This document shows, one piece after another, positions 1 to 6,270 of a stretch of DNA of 6,352 nt. The position numbers and the translations under genes were made by a program. Under the pieces are notes generated by a model, which saw nothing but the letters and a program-made list of their open reading frames with translations, was not told the DNA's origin and did not search any database. Position 1 is the stretch's first letter, and each line of letters opens with the position of its first letter. This stretch comes from Flavipsychrobacter sp. (lineage in GTDB: Bacteria; Bacteroidota; Bacteroidia; Chitinophagales; Chitinophagaceae), in NCBI GenBank assembly GCA_021156265.1, contig JAJNBR010000170.1:1-6352 (forward strand), written 5' to 3'.

Positions 1-585
1 TACATGGCGCAGCGTGGCTATATCGTATTTACTATGGATGGCCGTGGTAGCGCCAACCGTGGTGCAGCATTTGAGCAGGCTATACACCGCAACCTGGGCA
101 CCAAAGAAATGAATGACCAGCTGAAAGGCGTGGAATACCTCAAGTCACTACCTTATGTAGACAGCAAACGTATGGGCGTGCATGGCTGGAGCTACGGTGG
201 TTTCATGACCACGTCGTTGATGCTGCACCACCCGGGTGTATTTAAAGCTGCAGTTGCAGGCGGCCCCGTCCTGGATTGGAGCATGTATGAGGTGATGTAC
301 ACCGAGCGCTACATGGATACCCCGCAGGAAAATCCAAATGGATATAAGCATTCAGCCCTATTCGATAAAGTAAAAAACCTTAAAGGCAACCTGCTGATGA
401 TACACGGCACTGACGACAACGTTGTTGTTTGGCAACACTCAGTTAAGTTCCTTAAAAACGCAGTGGACAATGGTGTGCAGGTGGATTACTTCGTATATCC
501 GGGCTATGAGCATAATGTTCGTGGTAAAGACCGTGCACACCTGATGCAGAAAATAACCAACTACTTTGACCAACATCTGAAATAG
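1..585 (+). CDS. Dipeptidyl-peptidase IV-like serine peptidase (family S9), C-terminal catalytic domain, 5' end outside window
   Basis: The reading frame is already open at the left edge, so this is the last 194 or so residues of a longer protein; S9B enzymes are usually about 700 residues with an N-terminal beta-propeller, which would lie outside the window. Numbering from the Met at base 4, the nucleophile is Ser63 in GWSYGG, the acid is Asp138 in HGTDDNVVVWQ and the base is His170 in YEHN. Human DPP IV has Ser630, Asp708 and His740; the Asp-His spacing of 32 is the same and Ser-Asp is 75 against 78. The DGRGSANRG stretch near the left edge is also typical of the family. Such enzymes remove dipeptides, often X-Pro, from peptide N-termini, and in Bacteroidota are usually periplasmic or outer-membrane associated; location cannot be seen here because the N-terminus is missing. 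The exact specificity (DPP IV, tripeptidyl or other S9) also depends on the missing part. It ends 11 to 23 bases before the next gene on the same strand, suggesting an operon. Confidence 0.93.
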   Translation, partial: YMAQRGYIVFTMDGRGSANRGAAFEQAIHRNLGTKEMNDQLKGVEYLKSLPYVDSKRMGVHGWSYGGFMTTSLMLHHPGVFKAAVAGGPVLDWSMYEVMYTERYMDTPQENPNGYKHSALFDKVKNLKGNLLMIHGTDDNVVVWQHSVKFLKNAVDNGVQVDYFVYPGYEHNVRGKDRAHLMQKITNYFDQHLK

Positions 586-608
586 AGAAGATTGCAGTGA
601 AGAGGGCT

Positions 609-1652
609 ATGAGACGATTATTATTGGCATTAGCAGTCATCGTTACCGTATCAGTACAGGGGCAAGGCGATTACTTCAATACGCCTGAATTCTGGAGTAA
701 GCTGAAGGTGGAGACAAAGCTGGAGAGCTCATACATCAAGCCTGATACAGCTATCGTCGTAGTAAGCAACCGTGCCACTCAAAACGACACGCTGCGCTTC
801 ATGAGTGAAGAGCGTGATGGCAAGCAGCTACGCTACTATTATGTGTACGCACGCAATGGCAAGTGGCATGTATTGCAAGTACGGTCGCTTGATGAAGCTA
901 TTCAACTAATACCAGATCGCAATCGCAATTGGGTAGTGTATACCGAAGGTATGGGCAAGCTCTTTACCACAGACATTTACCGGGGCTTAAGTCTTGCAGG
1001 TCAATATGGAGTGAACGTAATACTCCTCGACTACCCCAGCATCACTACCACCAAAAGCCTGATGGGAAACTACTTCTTTGCCATCAGCAATGCACGCGTA
1101 GCTTACCAGGATTTCCTGCCTGTGTTTGCTGAGATCAAGCAGATGAAGATCAATCGCAAACTGGGTACCGGTAAGCTCAGCCTCTTCTTTCATAGCATGG
1201 GCAACAATGTGCTGACCGGGATCGTCAGTAATGGTAAGCTCTCCATACTCAATGACGCAGTCTGGGTCGACAACCTTATTATGAATGCACCGTGTGTGAA
1301 CCAGGCAGGACATGCAGATATTCTAAGTAAGATCGCCTTTGCACGGCATCTGTATATCCACTACAATCCTGAAGACAAAACCCTGAAAGGGGCACACGTG
1401 ATGAGCGGTCACAGGCAGTTGGGAGAGAAGGTAGATGATCCTATTTACAAGTATGCACGCTACATCAACTTCCATACGCTGGTAGATGAAGGACACAGCA
1501 ACTTCCTTTCGCTGATAGGAAGAAGATCCGCAGCACCCGCGGCGTTGCGGCACTATAGCACTTTACTCAACGGAGACACGGTCCAATTGAACAATGCGAA
1601 TTGGTACAGGCGTACAGCATATAAGAATATAGGCTGGGATATCTTGCCTTAG
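609..1652 (+). CDS. Predicted secreted alpha/beta hydrolase, DUF900/COG4782-like
   Basis: From the ATG at 609 the product is 347 residues and opens with a short basic segment and a hydrophobic core (MRRLLLALAVIVTVSV), followed by QGQ, which looks like a Sec signal peptide. An in-frame GTG at 597 would add four residues; it has a weak AGAAG six bases upstream, but ATG is preferred in this phylum, so the start is uncertain. Numbered from 609, the nucleophile motif is FHSMGNN with Ser196, the likely acid is Asp256 in NPEDKTLKG, and the likely base is His296 in DEGHSNF. HSMGN and the earlier segment WVVYTEGMGK...GVNVILLDYPS follow the layout of the DUF900 alpha/beta hydrolases, where the first Gly of GxSxG is often replaced. 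The natural substrate is unknown; esterase or lipase-like activity is an inference. It follows the S9 peptidase by a short gap and is probably co-transcribed with it. Its stop codon overlaps that of convergent kdsA. Confidence 0.85.
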   Translation: MRRLLLALAVIVTVSVQGQGDYFNTPEFWSKLKVETKLESSYIKPDTAIVVVSNRATQNDTLRFMSEERDGKQLRYYYVYARNGKWHVLQVRSLDEAIQLIPDRNRNWVVYTEGMGKLFTTDIYRGLSLAGQYGVNVILLDYPSITTTKSLMGNYFFAISNARVAYQDFLPVFAEIKQMKINRKLGTGKLSLFFHSMGNNVLTGIVSNGKLSILNDAVWVDNLIMNAPCVNQAGHADILSKIAFARHLYIHYNPEDKTLKGAHVMSGHRQLGEKVDDPIYKYARYINFHTLVDEGHSNFLSLIGRRSAAPAALRHYSTLLNGDTVQLNNANWYRRTAYKNIGWDILP

Positions 1653-2476
1653 AGTGTATTCACCACTTGCTTCAGCCTTGTCAGCTTTTCAAGTAAACCT
1701 TCCAGCAGATCAAGACGCAGCATATTAGCGCCATCCGACTTAGCAACTGCCGGATCCGGATGTGTTTCGATAAACAAACCATCAGCACCGACTGCAATAC
1801 CTGCACGTGCAATGGTTTCGATCATAGCGGGATTACCACCCGTGACGCCGCTGGTTTGGTTAGGTTGTTGTAATGAGTGGGTGCAATCTAGTACCACAGG
1901 CACGCCCATCGCCTTCATTGTTGGTATACCGCGGTAGTCTACTATAAGGTCGTGGTAGCCAAAGGTTGTACCACGGTCGGTAAGAACAATGTTATTGTTG
2001 CCGCTTTGCTTTAGCTTGTCCACAGCAAACTGCATAGCTTCGGGACTAAGGAACTGGCCTTTCTTGACATTCACTACCTTACCAGTAGCCGCTGCCGCCA
2101 CAAGTATGTCAGTCTGCCTGCAAAGGAATGCAGGTATCTGCAGCACGTCCACGTACTCAGCAGCCATAGCGGCTTCAACAGCATCATGTATGTCAGTAAC
2201 TATGGGAACATTGAAGTTTGACTTTACTTTAGCTAGCAGCTTCAGCGCCTTTTCGTCGCCTATACCAGTGAAGCTATCTAAACGTGTGCGGTTGGCTTTG
2301 CGGTAAGATGCTTTGAATACGTATGATATGTTCAACTTTTGACAGATGCCAATCACTTTCTCCGCGGTCTTCATGACCACTTCTTCATTCTCTACTACAC
2401 ATGGACCAGCCATAAGGAAGAAGTTATCAGCGTTATACCTGTCTCCGAAAAAGTTTGATAAGAAGCTGTTGTTCAT
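1649..2476 (-). CDS. kdsA: 3-deoxy-D-manno-octulosonate 8-phosphate synthase (KdsA), metal-dependent type
   Basis: KdsA condenses phosphoenolpyruvate with D-arabinose 5-phosphate to give Kdo 8-phosphate, the cytosolic step that feeds Kdo into lipid A and LPS core synthesis. The product is 275 residues from the ATG at 2476, within the usual range, and covers the whole TIM-barrel: AGPCVVEN near residue 23, KANRTRLDSFTG at 61, VTDIH at 93, KKGQFLSPEAM at 138, LTDRGTTFGY at 165, LDCTHSLQQPN at 196 and ETHPDP at 237. Cys26, His200, Glu237 and Asp248 have the same spacings (174, 37 and 11) as the metal ligands Cys11, His185, Glu222 and Asp233 of the Aquifex aeolicus enzyme, so this is the metal-dependent class; the E. 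coli enzyme has Asn at the Cys position. A GTG at 2494 is also in frame and would overlap the sdaA stop by 7 bases, giving 281 residues; the ATG is preferred and leaves an 11-base gap. It is probably the last gene of an sppA-sdaA-kdsA unit. Confidence 0.95.
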   Translation of the reverse strand: MNNSFLSNFFGDRYNADNFFLMAGPCVVENEEVVMKTAEKVIGICQKLNISYVFKASYRKANRTRLDSFTGIGDEKALKLLAKVKSNFNVPIVTDIHDAVEAAMAAEYVDVLQIPAFLCRQTDILVAAAATGKVVNVKKGQFLSPEAMQFAVDKLKQSGNNNIVLTDRGTTFGYHDLIVDYRGIPTMKAMGVPVVLDCTHSLQQPNQTSGVTGGNPAMIETIARAGIAVGADGLFIETHPDPAVAKSDGANMLRLDLLEGLLEKLTRLKQVVNTL

Positions 2477-2487
2477 CTGCTGTTCTA

Positions 2488-3912
2488 TTAACACTCACTA
2501 AGGCTTTGCGGAATATTGGTAGCAAGGCCACCCTCCGCGGTTTCTTTGTATTTATGGTTCATGTCCAGTGCGGTCTCCCACATAGTGTTGACCACCGCAT
2601 CGAGTGATACGCGCGCATTGTCAGGATTACTTTGAAGAGCAAGCTGCGACGCGGTAATAGCTTTGATAGCGCCCATCGTGTTGCGCTCTATACATGGCAC
2701 CTGCACCAGGCCTCCTACAGGATCGCAAGTAAGGCCGAGATGGTGCTCCATGGCTATTTCTGCAGCCATGAGGCACTGACGTACACTACCTCCAAGGCAC
2801 TCAGTCAACGCGGCAGCGGCCATCGATGATGACACGCCGATCTCTGCCTGGCAACCACCCATAGCAGCAGAAAGCGTTGCACCCTTCTTGAAGATGCTAC
2901 CGATCTCTGAAGCTGTCAACAGGAACTGTATGATTTTCTCTTCATTATATCCGTCGCAGAAGGCAACATAGTAATGCAGTACTGCGGGCACAACGCCGGC
3001 TGCACCATTGGTTGGCGCTGTCACGACCCTGCTGAACGAGGCATTCTCTTCGTTTACAGCCAGAGCGAAACAGCTCACCCAGTCGAGCGTATATTGAAAA
3101 TGCTGGCCGCCGCTACGGATAGCCTGCAGCCACTCTTCGTAATTATTGTATGGCTTGTCCTTCAGCAGTTTTTTATTCAAGGCTGCAGCGCGACGAGTTA
3201 CATTCAATCCACCCGGAAGTTGCCCGGTAATATGAGATCCACGGTAAATGCAATCGCGCATCACCTCCCATATCTTCATCACACCTGCCCTTGTTTCTGC
3301 TTCTTTTCTCCACGAATGTTCGTTCTCCATCACCACCTCAGAAATACTGAGCCCCGTCTTGCGGCACCAGTGAAGCAGTTCATCAGCACGCTCTATCGGA
3401 AAAGGTATTTCAACATTGTCGCTGATAGAAGTATCCTCACCTTCTTTGATCACGAAGCCACCGCCTATCGAGTAGAATGTTTCGGCTATCTCGTTTCCAT
3501 TATTGAACGAACAAAGGAAAGTAACAGCATTCGGGTGAAGGGGCAAGCTTTCATCCATTAAGAAAACCACATCAGTCGCAGGATCAAAAGTTATCTCCTT
3601 CTCCTTACCCAGCAGCATTTTCTTCACATTGGCTATCTGATTCATGCGCGGCGTGATCTGGTTCACGTCGAATGTTACGGGGTCTTCATCGCAAAGACCG
3701 AGGATCACTGCTACATCTGTGCCGTGTCCTTTACCTGTTTTTGCGAGGGAGCCATATAACAACACTCTTACAGAGCTTACGCTGTCGATGCCATGCAACC
3801 GGATCGTTTCCACAAAACGCCTTGCCGCACGCCATGGGCCCAGGGTATGCGAACTGCTTGGTCCTACCCCTATCTTAAATATGTCAAATACCGAAATGCT
3901 TTCTTTTTTCAC
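2488..3912 (-). CDS. sdaA: L-serine ammonia-lyase (L-serine dehydratase), single-chain iron-sulfur type
   Basis: This enzyme deaminates L-serine to pyruvate and ammonia in the cytosol with a [4Fe-4S] cluster rather than PLP. The 474-residue product is close to the E. coli SdaA length (about 454) and carries both domains in one chain. The N-terminal beta domain begins SVFDIFKIGVGPSSSHTLGP, and the C-terminal alpha domain has TAPTNGAAGVVPAV near residue 298 and GGCQAEIG near 352. Cluster cysteines are Cys354, Cys396 (TCDPVGG) and Cys407 (PCIERN); the spacings of 42 and 11 match those of Legionella L-serine dehydratase (343, 385, 396). The chain ends in Cys474, as the Legionella enzyme ends in Cys458, which is reported to reach back to the cluster. 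The start must be the GTG at 3912: an in-frame TAA lies two codons upstream and the next Met is residue 90, far past the conserved N-terminal motif. It lies 58 bases after sppA and 11 bases (or a 7-base overlap) before kdsA, all on the same strand. Confidence 0.95.
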   Translation of the reverse strand: MKKESISVFDIFKIGVGPSSSHTLGPWRAARRFVETIRLHGIDSVSSVRVLLYGSLAKTGKGHGTDVAVILGLCDEDPVTFDVNQITPRMNQIANVKKMLLGKEKEITFDPATDVVFLMDESLPLHPNAVTFLCSFNNGNEIAETFYSIGGGFVIKEGEDTSISDNVEIPFPIERADELLHWCRKTGLSISEVVMENEHSWRKEAETRAGVMKIWEVMRDCIYRGSHITGQLPGGLNVTRRAAALNKKLLKDKPYNNYEEWLQAIRSGGQHFQYTLDWVSCFALAVNEENASFSRVVTAPTNGAAGVVPAVLHYYVAFCDGYNEEKIIQFLLTASEIGSIFKKGATLSAAMGGCQAEIGVSSSMAAAALTECLGGSVRQCLMAAEIAMEHHLGLTCDPVGGLVQVPCIERNTMGAIKAITASQLALQSNPDNARVSLDAVVNTMWETALDMNHKYKETAEGGLATNIPQSLSEC

Positions 3913-3934
3913 CTTTATTTACTCTATGAAATCA

Positions 3935-3945
3935 ACCTTAAAGGT
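3935..3945. other. 11-base perfect palindrome in the sppA-sdaA gap
   Basis: ACCTT-A-AAGGT sits in the 58-base gap between the sppA stop and the sdaA start, 22 bases upstream of the sdaA GTG. The same stretch on the - strand reads TACCTTTA, one mismatch from TANNTTTG, but no TTG is found at the -33 distance. It could be a weak operator or internal promoter for sdaA, or chance; the stem is too short for a terminator. Confidence 0.2.
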
Positions 3946-3970
3946 ACTACAACGAGCAATAACTCCGTTC

Positions 3971-5755
3971 CTATTTTACTGTAAGCGAGAACGGCATTGC
4001 CATCAACGCTTTACCATTCATGCTCCGAAGTGCTTTAACCTGCTTATAGTATTGATAATCTTCACCCATCTCCTCCTCCATCGCAGCCTTTACCAGCTCT
4101 GCTGATACTGAAGATCCCTTAAACTTTCGAAACATGTTTTCAAACTTATCGGCCGGCTCAGGGTAGGTGCTCACCTGGTAATCATCTATTTTGGCGAGCC
4201 TGGCAGCGCTGGCGATGGCACGGTCAAGACCGCCGATAGCGTCTACAAGACCGATACGCAAAGCATCACTACCCGTCCACACGCGGCCCTGTGCGATGCT
4301 GTCCACATTTTCAACAGTCATTTTACGGCCTTTTGCTACCCTGCTTTTGAAAATTGTATAGATGTTGTCTACCGAACGCTGCATGCGAGCCGACTCATCA
4401 GCTGTCAATGCGCGGGTAGCAGTAGGGAAATCTCCGTAAGGTGTATTCTTTACTTCATCAAAAGTAACTCCCAACTTATTTTTCAGCATGTTCTCCATGT
4501 TGAACATCATGCCGAATACACCGATGCTACCTGTTATGGTATTAGGCATAGCGAAAATGCTATCAGCCTTACAAGCTATATAGTAACCACCCGATGCTGC
4601 AAGATCGCCCATCGATACTACCAGCGGCTTTTTCTGTTGCAGCAATTCCAGCTCGCGCAATATTACTTCAGATGCAAGCGCGCTGCCTCCCGGAGAGTTC
4701 ACACGCAATACCACCGCCTTGACCTTATCGTTCTTCGCGATCTTGCGTATCTGCTCTCTCATTTCTTTCGATGCTACCTGGTACATGTCCGTCTCGCCGC
4801 CGTCTATGATATTACCTTCTGCAAACAAAACCGCGATACGTTCATCCTTTATTTTTCGCTTGCCACGAACATGTTCAGCATAGTTATCAATGTCTACGTA
4901 TTTAATTTCTTCTTTCTCTTTCGTTCCTGCCTTGGTCTTTATTATTTTCTCCACCTGGTCCCAGTACAGCAGACCGTCTACCAGTTTATGACTCAAAGCG
5001 TCCTGCGGAAACTGGATAGCACCCGTAGCTGCCCACTGGTGAATGGTAGCGGCATCTGCTTTTGTATGCTCTGAAGCTGCACGCAGAAATTCATTCCAAA
5101 AGTCAGCCTGGAATTCGGTTATTTGCTGGCGGTTCTCCGGGCTCATTTCGTATGCCCTGAAAGGCTCGGTAGCACTCTTGAATTTACCTGCGTAGAATAT
5201 TTCCGGCTGTATTTCCAGCTTGTCGAGCGTGCCTTTGAAGAATGGCAATACTGTAGCCATACCTTTCAGTTCTATATCGCCCACCGGGTTCAGGTAAATG
5301 CTATCTGCCGCAGAAGCGAGGTAATAAGCTCCCTGGGAGATATTCTCACCATAGGCATATACAAACTTCTTGCTGGTTTTGAAGTCAACGATGGCAGTAC
5401 GCAACTGTTGCATAGTAGCCCATCCGTTCGCTGATGGTGTCAGCTTAATATAGATGCCCTGGATCTTGTCGTCGGTCTTGGCATGCTTAATAGCATTGGT
5501 AGCGTCATACACGCCGGCCTGGTAAGCATTTTCATCACTAAAAGCGGCAAAGGAGTTTTTCTCGCCCTGCTCATGATACCTTTTATCGAGGTCCAGGAGC
5601 AGTATGCTTTTCTCGGCCACTTCAACCCTCGAGTCAGACGAGTCTGCCCCCGACATGGCAGCCATGATCAATCCAATGACGAGGGCCACCAGTATCACTC
5701 CTGTTACAATCATCGCCAGCATGGAGGCGAAAAACATCTTAAAAAACTGTTTCAT
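3971..5755 (-). CDS. sppA: Signal peptide peptidase SppA, long (67K-type) form
   Basis: SppA (protease IV, family S49) degrades signal peptides left in the inner membrane after secretion. The 594-residue product is near the E. coli length of 618 and has the tandem-domain layout of the long form. A hydrophobic segment at about residues 8-34 is an uncleaved signal anchor that would place the catalytic domains in the periplasm. The N-terminal S49 domain has GAYYLASAAD (142-151) and the catalytic lysine Lys193 in GKFKSATEPF. The C-terminal domain has RVNSPGGSALAS (351-362) and the nucleophile Ser388 in AASGGYYIA. E. coli uses Lys209 and Ser409, a spacing of 200 against 195 here. The start is the ATG at 5755, directly followed by the membrane anchor. 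Its first base lies 33 bases from a Bacteroidota-type -7 element. It appears to be the first gene of a unit continuing into sdaA and kdsA. Confidence 0.95.
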   Translation of the reverse strand: MKQFFKMFFASMLAMIVTGVILVALVIGLIMAAMSGADSSDSRVEVAEKSILLLDLDKRYHEQGEKNSFAAFSDENAYQAGVYDATNAIKHAKTDDKIQGIYIKLTPSANGWATMQQLRTAIVDFKTSKKFVYAYGENISQGAYYLASAADSIYLNPVGDIELKGMATVLPFFKGTLDKLEIQPEIFYAGKFKSATEPFRAYEMSPENRQQITEFQADFWNEFLRAASEHTKADAATIHQWAATGAIQFPQDALSHKLVDGLLYWDQVEKIIKTKAGTKEKEEIKYVDIDNYAEHVRGKRKIKDERIAVLFAEGNIIDGGETDMYQVASKEMREQIRKIAKNDKVKAVVLRVNSPGGSALASEVILRELELLQQKKPLVVSMGDLAASGGYYIACKADSIFAMPNTITGSIGVFGMMFNMENMLKNKLGVTFDEVKNTPYGDFPTATRALTADESARMQRSVDNIYTIFKSRVAKGRKMTVENVDSIAQGRVWTGSDALRIGLVDAIGGLDRAIASAARLAKIDDYQVSTYPEPADKFENMFRKFKGSSVSAELVKAAMEEEMGEDYQYYKQVKALRSMNGKALMAMPFSLTVK

Positions 5756-5788
5756 CGTGTTATTTTATCTATATATATAATACTGAGG

Positions 5789-5796
5789 CAAATATA
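5789..5796 (-). promoter_or_regulatory. Probable -7 promoter element for sppA
   Basis: The - strand reads TATATTTG here, an exact match to the Bacteroidota primary sigma factor -7 consensus TANNTTTG. Transcription would start a few bases downstream and leave an AT-rich leader of about 25 bases before the sppA ATG, with no Shine-Dalgarno, as is normal in this phylum. I see no convincing TTTG at the -33 position, where the sequence is GTATC-like, so the promoter may be weak or depend on an activator. The direct repeats at 5823-5885 lie just upstream. Confidence 0.55.
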
Positions 5797-5822
5797 CGCG
5801 TAACGCCCATTGATACTCTTTG

Positions 5823-5885
5823 GTTTCGGTAAACGCCTTGTTTGTTTCGGTAAATGGCAGTTTTGTTGCGGCAAACAGCGGTTTG
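5823..5885. repeat. Three tandem 21-base imperfect direct repeats upstream of the sppA promoter
   Basis: Units are 5823-5843, 5844-5864 and 5865-5885, each 21 bases with no spacer. They begin GTTTCGGTAAAC, GTTTCGGTAAAT and GTTGCGGCAAAC, and each finishes with a T-rich segment. The opening 12 bases have partial dyad symmetry (GTTT-N4-AAAC; in unit 3, TTGC-G-GCAA is a perfect palindrome). A further relative, TTTCGGGTAAAC, occurs at 6129-6140. A 21-base period is two helical turns and also seven codons, so the array could be protein-binding sites or a heptapeptide minisatellite; the sequence alone does not decide. Confidence 0.7.
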
Positions 5886-5968
5886 TAACAAAAAAGAGCC
5901 TGTCTCATTATATTCTGCAAGTTGGCTGTGTTACCGGCGAAAACCTTTGCTGAGAGCGAATTTAGCCT

Positions 5969-6110
5969 CCAATCTGTTAGTTTTTTCACCCCTGTTTGAG
6001 GGTTCTTAATTGTAACATCCTGCCCGGTTTGTTACTCACCGAAAGCCGCACCTGCGCGGGATCCAGGCCCGAATTTGTTAGCTTTTGTTGCCTGTTTTGG
6101 GGCTTTCTTA
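5969..6110. repeat. Diverged direct repeat pair, offset about 101 bases
   Basis: The stretch 5971-6008 (AATCTGTTAGTTTTT, then CCTGTTT, GGG, CTTA) recurs in diverged form at 6072-6110 (AATTTGTTAGCTTTT, then CCTGTTT, GGG, CTTA). The first 15 bases agree at 13 positions. Further out, TGTTAC at 5929-5934 matches 6030-6035 at exactly the same offset, which suggests an old duplication of about 80-100 bases rather than one chance match. Between these blocks the similarity is poor, and the matching parts are T-rich, so this is a tentative call. Confidence 0.3.
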
Positions 6111-6221
6111 GGAGCATGAGCGACAGATTTTCGGGTAAACCGGTAAAAAACAGGACGCATCTCAGCTTCAGAGTTGCTTCGCAATGGACATATACGACCA
6201 GGACACATCATTTTATCATAG

Positions 6222-6229
6222 CAAATATA
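6222..6229 (-). promoter_or_regulatory. Second candidate -7 element reading toward sppA
   Basis: The - strand again reads TATATTTG, embedded in the same 10-mer (GCAAATATAC on the + strand) found at the sppA-proximal site. Transcription from here would cross about 460 bases before sppA, giving a long leader or a separate small RNA. The -33 region has only TTTTC at about the right distance, so support is weak. Confidence 0.25.
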
Positions 6230-6270
6230 CTACAAATTAATGATACAGGAAAATCCGGTAAGGAGCTGCT

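Larger units (their letters stand above)
5756..6270. other. Long intergenic region upstream of sppA, no convincing gene
   Basis: No frame on either strand encodes a protein I recognise. The - strand frame from a GTG at 5989 to a stop at 5765 (74 codons) has no ATG start and runs through the probable promoter, so I do not call it. What the region does hold is the sppA promoter element, the 21-base repeats, the 101-base-offset repeat, a second promoter-like octamer at 6222-6229, a small TTGC-TTC-GCAA hairpin at 6174-6184 and a short direct repeat CAGGACRCATC at 6151-6161 and 6199-6209. No strong hairpin with a T-run is visible, so no terminator is called. Confidence 0.6.

Noticed and set aside
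987..1313. A 108-codon - strand frame opposite the alpha/beta hydrolase
   Set aside because: The + strand frame holds the signal peptide and catalytic motifs; the antisense frame has no recognisable domain.
2974..4105. Long + strand frames opposite sdaA (195 and 153 codons)
   Set aside because: They lie antisense to a strongly conserved gene, have no family resemblance, and arise from codon bias of the real gene.
4637..5434. + strand frames opposite sppA (145 and 103 codons)
   Set aside because: They are antisense shadows of sppA, whose catalytic motifs are intact in its own frame.
5889..5909. Possible terminator on the - strand (GAGACAGGCTC followed by a T-run)
   Set aside because: The stem is only three clean pairs with a mismatch, too weak for an intrinsic terminator, and no gene ends just before it.
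5765..5989. A 74-codon - strand frame in the sppA upstream region, including the heptapeptide repeats
   Set aside because: It starts with GTG rather than ATG, has no recognisable ribosome site, runs through the probable sppA promoter and its product resembles no family I know. The repeat tract is reported as a DNA repeat instead.
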